A stretch of DNA of 64,000 bases from Ruminococcaceae bacterium UBA1375 (lineage in GTDB: Bacteria > Bacillota > Clostridia > Oscillospirales > Ruminococcaceae), in the NCBI GenBank assembly GCA_002305795.1, contig DBRF01000011.1, forward strand, positions 70,035 through 134,034, given 5' to 3'. Below, piece after piece: positions 24,545-33,275 of this stretch. A program made the translations under genes and the position numbers. The notes under the pieces were generated by a model. The model had not been told where the DNA came from. It saw nothing but the letters and a program-made list of their open reading frames with translations, and did not search any database. Within the stretch, counting starts at the first letter, position 1. Each line of letters opens with the position of its first letter.

Positions 24545-24730
24545 ATGGCGAAGAAGAGCATGATTGCCAAGCAGAAAAGAGAGCCTAAGTTTTCTACCCG
24601 TGCCTACAACAGATGCAAAATCTGCGGCCGGCCTCACGCTTACCTGAGAAAGTACGGCATCTGCCGTATCTGCTTCCGTGAACTGGCTTACAAGGGCCAG
24701 ATCCCCGGCGTGAAGAAAGCAAGCTGGTAA
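24545..24730 (+). CDS. rpsN: 30S ribosomal protein S14, zinc-binding (type Z)
   Basis: The 61-aa short S14 has two CxxC pairs (CKICG and CRICF) that bind zinc. It is the zinc-dependent form, as opposed to the longer zinc-free paralog some bacteria make under zinc starvation. It is part of the 30S head. A 110-nt structured spacer follows before rpsH, longer than any other gap in this part of the operon. Confidence 0.96.
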   Translation: MAKKSMIAKQKREPKFSTRAYNRCKICGRPHAYLRKYGICRICFRELAYKGQIPGVKKASW

Positions 24731-24840
24731 GTCCGCTAAATAGGAGCGGATACTGCCCCAATCGGCAGGAAGATTCCTGCACACACCTTTCGTTACGGTG
24801 TGCAAACAACTGGTAAAAAAGCATTAGGAGGTTTAGCGCC
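24731..24840 (+). promoter_or_regulatory. structured spacer between rpsN and rpsH
   Basis: Three short hairpins can form in a row: TCCGCT/AGCGGA, GCAGGA-AGAT-TCCTGC, and a GCACAC.../...GTGTGC hairpin. No T-run follows. In E. coli S8 autoregulates from a nearby site; a similar role here is only a guess. Confidence 0.4.
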
Positions 24841-25239
24841 ATGCAAATTACGGATCCCATTGCGGATTTTCTCACCCGCATCCGGAACGCAAACGCAGCG
24901 AAACACGAAACCGTTGATGTGCCCGCTTCCAACCTGAAGAAGGCCATGGCCCAGATCCTGGTGGACGAAGGCTACATCAAGGGATTCACCGTGGTAGAAG
25001 ACGGCAAGCAGGGCATCATTCGCATGACCCTGAAGTACGGCGAAAACAAGAGCCAGGTCATCACCGGCCTGCGCCGGGTCTCCAAGCCCGGTCTGCGGAT
25101 CTACGCATCCAGCGCCGATATGCCCAAAGTGATGAAGGGCCTGGGTATTGCCATCGTCTCCACATCCAAAGGACTGATGACCGACCGCCAGGCCAGAAAA
25201 CAGAAGGTCGGCGGCGAAGTGCTGGCTTTCGTTTGGTAA
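24841..25239 (+). CDS. rpsH: 30S ribosomal protein S8
   Basis: The 132-aa S8 is a primary binder of 16S helix 21. It begins MQITDPIADFLTRIRNA and ends with the conserved ISTSKGLMTDRQARK-like segment (VSTSKGLMTDRQARK) and GEVLAFVW. AGGAGG precedes the ATG. The long structured gap upstream makes separate control possible. Confidence 0.97.
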   Translation: MQITDPIADFLTRIRNANAAKHETVDVPASNLKKAMAQILVDEGYIKGFTVVEDGKQGIIRMTLKYGENKSQVITGLRRVSKPGLRIYASSADMPKVMKGLGIAIVSTSKGLMTDRQARKQKVGGEVLAFVW

Positions 25240-25258
25240 GATAAGGAGGAAAGATACC

Positions 25259-25801
25259 ATGTCTCGTATTGGCAGAGCGCCTATTGACGTTCCCTCCGGA
25301 GTCGAAGTCAAAATCGACGGCCATCACATTACCGTGAAAGGTCCTAAGGGAACCCTGGAGCAAAACATTCATAAAGATATCACCGTGACCATGGAGGACG
25401 GCAAGCTGCTGGTGACCCGTCCCAGCGACGACAAAATGCATCGTTCCCTCCACGGCCTGACCCGCAGCCTGGTTCACAACATGGTAGTGGGCGCCAGCGA
25501 AGGCTTCTCCAAGACTTTGGAGATCCAGGGCATCGGTTACCGTGCTCAGAAGCAGGGCACCAATGTTGTGTTGAACTTGGGCTTCTCTCATCAGGTGATC
25601 ATCAGCGAAACCGACGACATCAAGCTGGACGTTCCCGACGCCACCCACGTTGTGGTCCGGGGCTGCGACAAGCAGAAGGTGGGCCAGTTCGCTGCCGAAG
25701 TGAGAGAAAAGCGTCCTCCCGAACCCTATAAGGGCAAGGGCATCCGCTATGCCGGCGAATATGTCGCCCGCAAGGAAGGCAAAGCCGGTAAGGGCAAGTA
25801 A
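25259..25801 (+). CDS. rplF: 50S ribosomal protein L6
   Basis: The 180-aa L6 lies near the GTPase-associated centre. It starts SRIGRAPIDVPSGVEV, has the central HGLTRSLVHNMVVG and the C-terminal RPPEPYKGKGIRYAGE signature that contacts 23S rRNA. Order rpsH-rplF-rplR-rpsE is canonical. Confidence 0.97.
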   Translation: MSRIGRAPIDVPSGVEVKIDGHHITVKGPKGTLEQNIHKDITVTMEDGKLLVTRPSDDKMHRSLHGLTRSLVHNMVVGASEGFSKTLEIQGIGYRAQKQGTNVVLNLGFSHQVIISETDDIKLDVPDATHVVVRGCDKQKVGQFAAEVREKRPPEPYKGKGIRYAGEYVARKEGKAGKGK

Positions 25802-25822
25802 TGGGAAAGGAGTGACGAGTCA

Positions 25823-26182
25823 ATGGTGAAAAAATTTGACCGCAATAAAGCTAGACAAAAAAGACACCTGCGTGTCCGCAACAAGATTGCAGGCACCGCC
25901 GATTGTCCTCGGCTGAACGTGTTCCGCTCCAGCAAACACATCTATGCCCAGATCATCGACGATAACGCAGGGGTGACCCTGGTCAGCGCCTCCTCCATGG
26001 AAAAAGGCTTTGAAGGCAGCGGCTCCAACAAGGAAGCTGCCCGCAAGGTTGGCGAAATGGTGGGCAAGCGGGCCGTGGAAAAGGGAATCGAAACGGTTGT
26101 ATTCGACCGTGGCGGCTACCTCTATCACGGACGTGTCCAGGAGCTGGCAGAAGGCGCTCGTGAGAGCGGACTTAAGTTTTAA
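25823..26182 (+). CDS. rplR: 50S ribosomal protein L18
   Basis: The 119-aa L18 binds 5S rRNA. It has a basic N-terminus, the PRLNVFRSSKHIYAQIIDD motif and the C-terminal FDRGGYLYHGRVQELAEGAREGL-type end (here ARESGLKF). AAAGGAG lies upstream. Confidence 0.97.
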   Translation: MVKKFDRNKARQKRHLRVRNKIAGTADCPRLNVFRSSKHIYAQIIDDNAGVTLVSASSMEKGFEGSGSNKEAARKVGEMVGKRAVEKGIETVVFDRGGYLYHGRVQELAEGARESGLKF

Positions 26183-26199
26183 TAGGAGGGTTAATTACC

Positions 26200-26700
26200 A
26201 TGGCAAAAATCGATGCTTCCAATATGGAGCTGCAAGAAAAGGTCGTTGCAATTAACCGTGTCTCCAAAACGGTAAAAGGCGGCCGGATCATGAAGTTCTC
26301 CGCTCTGGTTGTGGTGGGCGACGGCAAAGGCCTGGTCGGCTACGGTATGGGCAAGAGCTACGAAGTGCCGGACGCAATCCGCAAGGGAATTGAGGACGCC
26401 AAGAAGAACCTGATTCAGATTTCCGTTAAGGGAACTTCCATTCCCCACGAAATCATTGGTCAGTTCGGCGCCGGCCGGGTGCTGATGAAGCCCGCTCCGG
26501 AAGGTACCGGTACCATTGCCGGCGGTCCGGTGCGTGCTGTAATGGAAGTGGCCGGTATCAAGGATATCCGTACCAAGGCCCTGCGTTCCAACAACCCCTT
26601 CAACGTGGTTCGCGCCACCATTGATGGGCTGAGCCGTCTGCGCACTGCAGAGGAAGTTGCCGCTACCCGCGGTAAGACCGTTGCGGAAATCTACGGTTAA
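26200..26700 (+). CDS. rpsE: 30S ribosomal protein S5
   Basis: The 166-aa S5 takes part in decoding fidelity and the mRNA entry site. The N-terminal dsRBD-like part contains EKVVAINRVSKTVKGGR, the site of spectinomycin-resistance changes in other species, and VVVGDGKGLVGYGMGKS. The C-terminal half has VLMKPAPEGTG and SNNPFNVVRATIDGL. Confidence 0.97.
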   Translation: MAKIDASNMELQEKVVAINRVSKTVKGGRIMKFSALVVVGDGKGLVGYGMGKSYEVPDAIRKGIEDAKKNLIQISVKGTSIPHEIIGQFGAGRVLMKPAPEGTGTIAGGPVRAVMEVAGIKDIRTKALRSNNPFNVVRATIDGLSRLRTAEEVAATRGKTVAEIYG

Positions 26701-26714
26701 GGAGGTAAGATCTG

Positions 26715-26891
26715 ATGGCTGATGTAACGATCAAATTGGTGAAGGGTCTTGCCGGAAAGAAAAAAGACCAGATCGCGGTTTGCCAGTCCTTGGGACTTCG
26801 CAAAACCGGCGATACTACCGTACAGCCGGATAACGCTGCTACTCGCGGCAAGATCTTTAAGGTCAAACATCTGGTTGAGGTTACTGACTAA
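26715..26891 (+). CDS. rpmD: 50S ribosomal protein L30
   Basis: This 58-aa gene lies between rpsE and rplO: MADVTIKLVKGLAGKKKDQ, then the SLGLRKTGDTTV motif and the end IFKVKHLVEVTD. These are the L30 features (a short alpha/beta protein, GL-R-KTV-like central motif). AGGAGG stands 10 nt before the ATG and the neighbours are the canonical ones. Confidence 0.95.
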   Translation: MADVTIKLVKGLAGKKKDQIAVCQSLGLRKTGDTTVQPDNAATRGKIFKVKHLVEVTD

Positions 26892-26914
26892 GCGAACAGG
26901 AGGTGCAATCCAAC

Positions 26915-27358
26915 ATGAAGCTGCACGAATTGACCCCTGCTGAGGGTTCTACCAAAGTCGCAAAGCGGATCGGTCGCGGTCACGGCTCCGGAAACGGCAA
27001 AACTGCCGGCAAGGGCCACAAGGGCCAGAAGGCTCGTTCCGGCGGCAGCATTCGTCCCGGTTTTGAAGGCGGCCAGATGCCGTTGCAAAGACGGGTGCCC
27101 AAGCGGGGATTCAACAATATCTTCGCCGCTAAGGCTGCTATCGTCAACCTGGGAGACATCGACGCTCGGTTTGAAGCCGGCGCAGTGGTGGATGCTCAAG
27201 CATTGATGGACTGCGGTCTGGTAAAAGACTGCAAAAACGGCGTAAAAGTGCTGGGCAATGGCGAGATGACCAAAAGCTTGACCATTCAGGCAAAATCCTT
27301 CTCAAAGTCTGCTCAGGATAAAATTGAAGGAGCGGGTGGAAAGGCCGAGGTGATCTAA
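26915..27358 (+). CDS. rplO: 50S ribosomal protein L15
   Basis: The 147-aa L15 starts MKLHELTPAEGS and has the glycine-rich RIGRGHGSGNGKTAGKGHKGQKAR segment that threads into 23S rRNA, plus GFEGGQMPLQRRVPKRGF. ATG 26915 is preferred to an upstream GTG because AGGAGG is correctly spaced for it. secY starts one base after its stop. Confidence 0.96.
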   Translation: MKLHELTPAEGSTKVAKRIGRGHGSGNGKTAGKGHKGQKARSGGSIRPGFEGGQMPLQRRVPKRGFNNIFAAKAAIVNLGDIDARFEAGAVVDAQALMDCGLVKDCKNGVKVLGNGEMTKSLTIQAKSFSKSAQDKIEGAGGKAEVI

Positions 27359-27359
27359 G

Positions 27360-28640
27360 GTGTTCGAAGTTTTTAGAAATGCCTTCAAATCTCCTGAACT
27401 CCGCAAAAAAATCCTGTTCACTCTTTTCATCATCATCATTTTCCGAATCGGCTCCGCCATTCCGGCTCCCTTTGTGGATGCCAGCGTGTTGGTAAATCTG
27501 TTCAGCGGCGGTAACGCCTTTGATTATCTGAATATGCTTTCCGGCGGCAGCTTTTCCAATGCCACATTGTTTGCATTGTCCATTACCCCCTACATCAACA
27601 GCTCGATTATCATTCAGCTGTTGACAGTGGCAATTCCGCCCCTGGAACGGATGGCCAAGGAAGGCGGCGAAGGACGGCGCAAACTGGGGAAGATCACCCG
27701 GTACACCACCGTGGGTCTGGCCCTGCTTCAGGCGGTGGGTTACTACTTCCTGATTCGCAACTACGGCGGCATCGCTTACACCAGCGGTATGGAAGGTTTC
27801 TTCGCCGGTCTGGTGATTGTGTTGGTGCTTACTGCCGGTGCGGCTCTGATCATGTGGCTGGGTGAACAGATCAATGACAAGGGACTGGGCAACGGAATTT
27901 CCATCATCTTGTTTGCCGGTATCGTCTGCCGGGCTCCCGACGCAGTTGGCGTATTGTGGGAGTACTTCCAGCAGGGCGGCATCAACTACTTCCTGGTACC
28001 GCTGATTGTGGTGCTGTTCCTGGTGATTGTGGTGGCCATTATCATTATGACCAACGCCGAACGCCGGATTCCGGTGCAGTACGCCAAGCGGGTAGTTGGC
28101 CGGAAGATGTACGGTGGCCAGTCCAGCTATATTCCGATTAAGGTCAGCATGAGCGGCGTTATGCCCATCATCTTTGCATCTGCGTTTTTGAGTCTGCCCA
28201 GCACCATTCTGCTGTTCTGGACTCCGGAAGCTGGTTCTTTCTGGGAAGGTTTCTTCAATGCCTTCTCCTCCAACGGCGTGATTTACGCAGTGCTGTATTT
28301 CCTGCTGATCATTGGCTTTAACTACTTTTATGTAGCAATTCAGTACAACCCGGTGGAAATTGCCAACAACATTAAGAGCAATAATGGCGCTGTGCCCGGC
28401 ATTCGGCCCGGCAAACCCACGGTGCAGTTCATCTCCAAGGTGATTCACAAGATCACTCTGGTGGGTGCCTTGTTCTTGGGCGTCATCGCAGTGTTCCCCA
28501 TTATTCTGGCCAATGTGACCGGCATCAACATTTCTTTGGGCGGTACTTCTATCATCATCGTGGTGGGCGTAGCTCTGGACACCATGCGTCAGTTGGAGAG
28601 CCAGCTGACTATGCGTCACCACAAAGGCTTCTTGGAATGA
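27360..28640 (+). CDS. secY: protein translocase subunit SecY
   Basis: The 426-aa channel subunit of the Sec translocon has ten transmembrane helices. Seen are TM1 (ILFTLFIIIIFRIGSAIPAP), the plug-region FSGGNAFDYLNMLSGGSF, SITPYINSSIIIQLL (TM2), the ERRIPVQYAKR cytosolic loop that binds SecA/ribosome, and TM10 near the end. The start is a GTG right after the rplO stop, so it relies on coupling with L15 translation. Partners SecE and SecG are not in the window. Confidence 0.96.
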   Translation: MFEVFRNAFKSPELRKKILFTLFIIIIFRIGSAIPAPFVDASVLVNLFSGGNAFDYLNMLSGGSFSNATLFALSITPYINSSIIIQLLTVAIPPLERMAKEGGEGRRKLGKITRYTTVGLALLQAVGYYFLIRNYGGIAYTSGMEGFFAGLVIVLVLTAGAALIMWLGEQINDKGLGNGISIILFAGIVCRAPDAVGVLWEYFQQGGINYFLVPLIVVLFLVIVVAIIIMTNAERRIPVQYAKRVVGRKMYGGQSSYIPIKVSMSGVMPIIFASAFLSLPSTILLFWTPEAGSFWEGFFNAFSSNGVIYAVLYFLLIIGFNYFYVAIQYNPVEIANNIKSNNGAVPGIRPGKPTVQFISKVIHKITLVGALFLGVIAVFPIILANVTGINISLGGTSIIIVVGVALDTMRQLESQLTMRHHKGFLE

Positions 28641-28674
28641 TCGTGCGAACTGAAAGAATGTGGAGGTAAAAACA

Positions 28675-29307
28675 ATGAAACTTATTTTATTGGGCGCTCC
28701 CGGCGCAGGCAAAGGTACACAGGCAGAAGTCATCATGGACCACCTGAACATCCCCGCAATTTCCACAGGCAATATCATTCGTGAAGCTCTCAAGAACGGC
28801 ACCGAAGTGGGCCTGAAAGCCAAGTCCTACATGGACGCCGGCAAACTGGTTCCCGACGAAGTCGTCATTGAGATCATCAAGGAACGGTTGGCTCAGGATG
28901 ACTGCAAGAACGGTTTTATCCTGGACGGCTTCCCCCGCACCGTGCCTCAGGCAGAAGCGCTGGACGCTATGGGCATCGCCATTGATAAAGTGGTGGACAT
29001 CGAAGTAGCGGACGAAAAGATTGCGCAGCGTCTGGGTGGACGCCGGGTGTGCGCCAACTGCGGCGCCAGCTACCATACCGAATACAAGCCCTCCAAGGTG
29101 GAAGGTGTCTGCGACAAGTGCGGCGGACCCACCGTACAGCGCAAGGACGACGAACCTGCCACCGTGCTGGACCGGCTGAAGGTATACCACGAACAGACCG
29201 AGCCCCTGAAGGACTACTATGCCAAGAAGGGAATCCTGGCTGTGGTGTACGGTGCGGAAGAAGTCAGCGAAACTTCTGCCCGCACTCTGAAGGCTCTGGA
29301 GGACTGA
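28675..29307 (+). CDS. adk: adenylate kinase
   Basis: The 210-aa kinase interconverts ATP + AMP and 2 ADP. The P-loop is GAPGAGKGT at residues 7-15, AMP-binding STGNIIRE and the LDGFPRT motif follow. The LID domain has four Cys (CANC...CDKC, near residues 127-148), so it is the zinc-containing long form typical of Gram-positives. ATG 28675 follows GGAGGTAAAACA. It is located between secY and map as usual. Confidence 0.96.
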   Translation: MKLILLGAPGAGKGTQAEVIMDHLNIPAISTGNIIREALKNGTEVGLKAKSYMDAGKLVPDEVVIEIIKERLAQDDCKNGFILDGFPRTVPQAEALDAMGIAIDKVVDIEVADEKIAQRLGGRRVCANCGASYHTEYKPSKVEGVCDKCGGPTVQRKDDEPATVLDRLKVYHEQTEPLKDYYAKKGILAVVYGAEEVSETSARTLKALED

Positions 29308-29314
29308 GCCTGCG

Positions 29315-30064
29315 ATGATCCAATTAAAAACCCCTCATGAAATCGAACAGATGAGGGAGGCCTGCCGCATTTCTGCCGGGGCGCTGGCAGAAGCGGGGAA
29401 GTATATGCAGCCCGGCGTCACCACCAAGGAGATCGACCACGCCGTGCACAAGTATATTGTGTCCATGGGCGCAAAACCGAACTTTTTGGGGTATGCAGGG
29501 TATCCCGGCAGTGCCTGTATCAGTATCAACAACCAGGTGATCCACGGCATTCCTTCCAGCCGAGTTGTGCTGAAGGAAGGGGACATTGTAAGCGTGGATA
29601 CCGGCGCTTACTACAACGGCTTCAACGGCGATAATGCCTACACCTTTGCGGTGGGCAAAATCAGCCCGGAAGCGGAGCAGCTGCTGAAGGTCACCCAGGA
29701 GTGTTTATACAAAGCAATCGACGCAGCCAGAGTCGGCAACCGGATCGGCGACATCGGTTACGCCTGCCAGAGCCATGCGGAAAAGTTTGGCTACGGGGTG
29801 GTGCGCACCTATGTGGGCCACGGCGTGGGGCGTCAGCTCCACGAAGATCCGGAAGTACCCAACTTTGGCAAACCCGGCAGAGGGGTCAGATTAGCGGCTG
29901 GAATGACCCTGGCCATCGAACCCATGATCAATCTGGTTGGGGACGATGTGGTCACGCTGGAGGATGGCTGGACCGTGGAGACTGTGTCCGGCAGTATCTC
30001 AGCCCATTTTGAACACAGCATTGTGGTCACCGACTCGGATCCAATTATCTTAACCCGGATCTAA
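29315..30064 (+). CDS. map: methionine aminopeptidase, type I
   Basis: The 249-aa dinuclear-metal enzyme removes initiator Met from nascent proteins. Metal ligands are seen in VDTGAYYNGFNGDNAYTF (two Asp), GHGVGRQLHEDP (His), EPMI (Glu) and the terminal FEHSIVVT (Glu). No N-terminal zinc-finger extension. It starts 7 nt after adk. Confidence 0.96.
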   Translation: MIQLKTPHEIEQMREACRISAGALAEAGKYMQPGVTTKEIDHAVHKYIVSMGAKPNFLGYAGYPGSACISINNQVIHGIPSSRVVLKEGDIVSVDTGAYYNGFNGDNAYTFAVGKISPEAEQLLKVTQECLYKAIDAARVGNRIGDIGYACQSHAEKFGYGVVRTYVGHGVGRQLHEDPEVPNFGKPGRGVRLAAGMTLAIEPMINLVGDDVVTLEDGWTVETVSGSISAHFEHSIVVTDSDPIILTRI

Positions 30065-30073
30065 GGAGGAACT

Positions 30074-30325
30074 ATGGAGCTGGGAACCATTGTGTATTCC
30101 AAATCAGGACACGACGCCCACCGGTTTTATGTGGTGGTGGAAAAGTCAGGCGGCTGGGTTTATATCGCAGACGGGCGGCGGCGGAAGCTGGAAAAGCCCA
30201 AGCGGAAAAACCCCCGGCACCTGGCCAAAACCGCCAAGCAGGTGGCGCTGTCCGAGGTGGATACCGATCAAAAATTAAGGCGGTTGTTGTGGGACTACAA
30301 CAATACCGAGCCTGAAAACCGGTAA
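30074..30325 (+). CDS. KOW domain RNA-binding protein (L14e-like)
   Basis: The 83-aa basic protein starts with a KOW-like strand (ELGTIVYSKSGHDAHRFYVVV) followed by WVYIADGRRRKLEKPKRKNPRHL and a short tail. The same gene, annotated as a KOW or L14E/L6E/L27E-like protein, sits between map and infA in many Clostridia. A role with the ribosome or RNA is likely from context; no specific function is established from the sequence. AAGGAGG precedes the ATG. Confidence 0.85.
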   Translation: MELGTIVYSKSGHDAHRFYVVVEKSGGWVYIADGRRRKLEKPKRKNPRHLAKTAKQVALSEVDTDQKLRRLLWDYNNTEPENR

Positions 30326-30339
30326 GGGAGGTAAATGCC

Positions 30340-30558
30340 ATGTCGAAAGATGGAGTTATCGAACTGGAGGGCAAAGTGGTGGAAACCCTGCCTAACGCCA
30401 CCTTTAAGGTGGAGCTGCCCAACGGGCACACCATTTTGGCGCATATTTCCGGCAAGCTGCGGATGAACTTCATCCGGATTTTGCCCGGGGATAAGGTGAC
30501 GGTAGAAATGTCCCCCTACGACTTGACTAAGGGGCGCATTACCTGGCGCTCAAAGTAA
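30340..30558 (+). CDS. infA: translation initiation factor IF-1
   Basis: The 72-aa single OB-fold factor occupies the 30S A site during initiation. It starts SKDGVIELEGKVVETLPNATFKVEL, has GHTILAHISGKLRMNFIRILPGD and ends TKGRITWRSK, all hallmarks. AGGGAGG lies upstream; rpmJ follows after 44 nt. Confidence 0.97.
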   Translation: MSKDGVIELEGKVVETLPNATFKVELPNGHTILAHISGKLRMNFIRILPGDKVTVEMSPYDLTKGRITWRSK

Positions 30559-30602
30559 ACCGCTTTTACACAGTTGAAACCATGATAAGGGGGTAATTTC
30601 AG

Positions 30603-30716
30603 ATGAAAGTAAGACCTTCTGTAAAGCCCATGTGTGAAAAGTGCAAGATCATTAAGCGCAAAGGACGCGTCATGGTGATCTGCCAAAACCCGAAGCACAA
30701 ACAGCGTCAGGGCTAA
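30603..30716 (+). CDS. rpmJ: 50S ribosomal protein L36
   Basis: The 37-aa zinc-ribbon protein reads MKVRPSVKPMCEKCKIIKRK, then VMVICQNPKHKQRQG. The zinc ligands are Cys, Cys, Cys and His (the zinc-binding form). It lies between infA and rpsM as in most bacteria and has GGGGG-type Shine-Dalgarno sequence upstream. Confidence 0.96.
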   Translation: MKVRPSVKPMCEKCKIIKRKGRVMVICQNPKHKQRQG

Positions 30717-30762
30717 GCGCACATGAACGCAACGATTTAGAGTATTTTGGAGGTGCAACAAT

Positions 30763-31131
30763 ATGGCTCGTATTGCTGGCGTCGACCTGCCCAGAGAAAA
30801 GAGAATCGAAATCGGTTTGACTTATATCTACGGCATCGGCCGCAAGAGTGCAGATGACATTTTGGCGGCTACCGGCGTAAATCCGGACACTCGGGTGAAG
30901 GACATCACCGAGGACGATCTGGCTAAGCTGCGTGACTACATTGATAAACATTACGAGGTTGAGGGCGACCTGCGCAGAAGCACTGCCCTGAACATCAAGC
31001 GTCTGACCGAAATCGGATGCTACCGTGGCCTTCGCCACCGCAAAGGTCTGCCGGTCCGGGGACAGCGTACCAAGACCAACGCCCGTACCCGCAAGGGCCC
31101 CAAGAAGACCATTGCCAACAAGAAGAAGTAA
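30763..31131 (+). CDS. rpsM: 30S ribosomal protein S13
   Basis: The 122-aa S13 contacts the P-site tRNA and intersubunit bridges. It starts ARIAGVDLPREKRIEIGLTYIYGIG and has CYRGLRHRKGLPVRGQRTKTNARTRKG with the basic C-tail. GGAGG precedes the ATG. Confidence 0.97.
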   Translation: MARIAGVDLPREKRIEIGLTYIYGIGRKSADDILAATGVNPDTRVKDITEDDLAKLRDYIDKHYEVEGDLRRSTALNIKRLTEIGCYRGLRHRKGLPVRGQRTKTNARTRKGPKKTIANKKK

Positions 31132-31147
31132 GGAGGTATTCTAAGCT

Positions 31148-31552
31148 ATGGCAACAAAAGCAGCTTCTAACAAGAAGCAGATTCGCCGCCGCAAGGTGAG
31201 CAAGAACATTGAACGTGGTGCTGTCCATATCCAGTCTACCTTCAACAACACCATTGTCACCATTACTGACACCCAGGGCAATGCCTTGAGCTGGGCCAGC
31301 GCCGGCGAAATGGGATTTCGGGGCTCCAAGAAGTCCACTCCCTTTGCCGCTCAGACCGCTGCAGAAAAGGCAACCCGTGCCGCCATGGAACACGGTCTGA
31401 AGACGGTGGAAGTGTACGTCAAGGGCCCCGGCTCCGGACGGGAAGCCGCCATCCGTGCGCTGCAGGCCTGCGGACTGGAAGTCACCCTGATTAAGGACGT
31501 GACCCCCATTCCTCACAACGGCTGCCGCCCGCCCAAGAGAAGACGTGTCTAA
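31148..31552 (+). CDS. rpsK: 30S ribosomal protein S11
   Basis: The 134-aa platform protein near the E site has the hallmarks HIQSTFNNTIVTITDTQGNALSWASAG, a central GFRGSKKSTPFAAQ and the end DVTPIPHNGCRPPKRRRV. It lies 16 nt after rpsM. Confidence 0.97.
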   Translation: MATKAASNKKQIRRRKVSKNIERGAVHIQSTFNNTIVTITDTQGNALSWASAGEMGFRGSKKSTPFAAQTAAEKATRAAMEHGLKTVEVYVKGPGSGREAAIRALQACGLEVTLIKDVTPIPHNGCRPPKRRRV

Positions 31553-31569
31553 GTTAGGAGGCTAATGAA

Positions 31570-32163
31570 GTGGCTAGAGATAGACAACCCATTTTGAAGA
31601 AGTGCAAAGCGCTGGGCATCGACCCCGCTGTGATGGGCGTCAATAAGAACACCAAGCGCAACCCCAAGCCCAACCGCCGGAAGGTCAGCGAATACGGCAT
31701 TCAGCTGAATGAAAAGCAGAAGCTGCGCTTTATCTACGGCATTTTGGAAAAGCAGTTTGCCCACTACTTTGAATTGGCAGAGAAGAGCAATGGGCAGACC
31801 GGTGAAGTGCTGCTGCAGCTGTGCGAATGCCGTCTGGACAACGTAGTGTTCCGTCTGGGCCTGGCATCCACCCGTCGGGAAGCCCGTCAGATGGTGGTGC
31901 ACAACCATTTCACCTTAAACGGCAAAAAAGTCAACATTCCTTCCCTCCAGGTGAAGGTCGGCGACGTGATCGGCGTGACCGAAAAGACCCGCGGCAGCGA
32001 TAAGATGAAATCCATTCGTGAAACCCGCGGCGCAGTTCCGGTTCCCAAATGGCTGGATATGGACAAAGACAAGCTGGAAGGCAAGGTCGTTGCTCTGCCC
32101 ACCAAGGAAGATCTGGACTTTGAGGTTGATGAGCTGCTCATCGTGGAATACTACTCCAAATAA
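31570..32163 (+). CDS. rpsD: 30S ribosomal protein S4
   Basis: The 197-aa primary 16S binder, important for decoding accuracy, starts at a GTG 8 nt after GGAGG. The N-terminal part has a single Cys rather than the four-Cys zinc finger of some S4 proteins (zinc-free form). The S4 RNA-binding domain is CRLDNVVFRLGLASTRREARQMV. In B. subtilis and E. coli S4 autoregulates; a 119-nt spacer with a CCCGGA/TCCGGG hairpin follows before rpoA. Confidence 0.96.
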   Translation: MARDRQPILKKCKALGIDPAVMGVNKNTKRNPKPNRRKVSEYGIQLNEKQKLRFIYGILEKQFAHYFELAEKSNGQTGEVLLQLCECRLDNVVFRLGLASTRREARQMVVHNHFTLNGKKVNIPSLQVKVGDVIGVTEKTRGSDKMKSIRETRGAVPVPKWLDMDKDKLEGKVVALPTKEDLDFEVDELLIVEYYSK

Positions 32164-32282
32164 TCAGCCGGCGTTTCCCGGAGTAAAATCCGGGTACCGG
32201 TTTCGGCAGATGGGAGTAGCAGCCTAACCATGAGGAATGTACAACCGCAAAGAAACTTTTTCCGTGTTTTAGGAGGGTTTAG

Positions 32283-33233
32283 ATGTTAGGAATTGTGAAA
32301 CCGAAACTCGAGATCGAAAAGCCGAGCAGCGACGGCAGCTACGCAAAATTCGTTGTGGAGCCCCTGGAACGGGGTATGGGCATTACACTGGGCAACAGCC
32401 TGCGGCGTGTCCTGTTGTCCTCCCTTCAGGGCGTTGCCGTGACCTCGATTAAGATTGACGGCGTTCAGCACGAATTTTCCACCATCCCCGGTGTGAAAGA
32501 GGATGTAACGGAAATTGTTCTCAACATCAAAAGTCTGACTGCCAAAATCTCCGGCGAATCCCCCAAGACCCTCTATATTGAAGAGGAAGGCCCCAAGCAG
32601 GTAACCGCCAGCGATATCAAAACCGATTCTGAGGTGGAAATTCTCAACGGCGACCTGCATATTGCCACCCTGGAGGAAGGCGCCAAGCTCTACATGGAAG
32701 TGACCATCGACAAGGGAAGAGGCTATGTTCCGGCAGAGCGCAACAAGCAGAACCAGAACATCATCGGCATCATTCCGGTGGACAGCATCTACACCCCGGT
32801 GTTGAAGGTCAACTACACGGTGGAAAACACCCGTGTGGAGCAGATTACCGACTACGACCGGTTGAACCTGGAAGTCTGGACGGATGGCACCATTTCCGCA
32901 AAGGAAGCGGTCTCCCTGGCGGCCAAGGTTCTGAATGAGCACCTTAGTCTTTTCGTCAACCTCTCCCAAGAGGCGGCCAGCGCCGAAATCATGGTAGAGA
33001 AAGACGACAAAGACAGTGAAAAAATGCTGGAGATGACTATTGAGGATCTTGACCTGTCTGTCCGGAGCTTCAACTGCTTGAAGCGGGCAGGCATCAACAC
33101 CGTGGGTGATTTGAAGAACAAGTCGATGGAAGACATGATGAAGGTACGGAACCTGGGCAAGAAGAGCCTGGAGGAAGTCAAGAAGAAACTGAGTTCTCTA
33201 GGCTTGAGTCTGAATTTTGAGGACGAGCAGTAA
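32283..33233 (+). CDS. rpoA: RNA polymerase alpha subunit
   Basis: The 316-aa alpha subunit nucleates RNA polymerase assembly. The N-terminal domain shows ERGMGITLGNSLRRVLLSSL and the GVKEDVTEIVLNIK motif; the C-terminal domain (from about 245) has LSVRSFNCLKRAGINTVGDL and RNLGKKSLEEVKKKL, which bind UP elements and activators. AGGAGGG precedes the ATG. Confidence 0.97.
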   Translation: MLGIVKPKLEIEKPSSDGSYAKFVVEPLERGMGITLGNSLRRVLLSSLQGVAVTSIKIDGVQHEFSTIPGVKEDVTEIVLNIKSLTAKISGESPKTLYIEEEGPKQVTASDIKTDSEVEILNGDLHIATLEEGAKLYMEVTIDKGRGYVPAERNKQNQNIIGIIPVDSIYTPVLKVNYTVENTRVEQITDYDRLNLEVWTDGTISAKEAVSLAAKVLNEHLSLFVNLSQEAASAEIMVEKDDKDSEKMLEMTIEDLDLSVRSFNCLKRAGINTVGDLKNKSMEDMMKVRNLGKKSLEEVKKKLSSLGLSLNFEDEQ

Positions 33234-33275
33234 GGATCTCACCCACACCATTTTACCAGTAAGGAGTGACTTGCA

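Noticed and set aside
27144..28823. 559-aa minus-strand ORF antisense to rplO, secY and adk
   Set aside because: A mirror of conserved ribosomal-operon genes; no initiation signal or recognisable domain.
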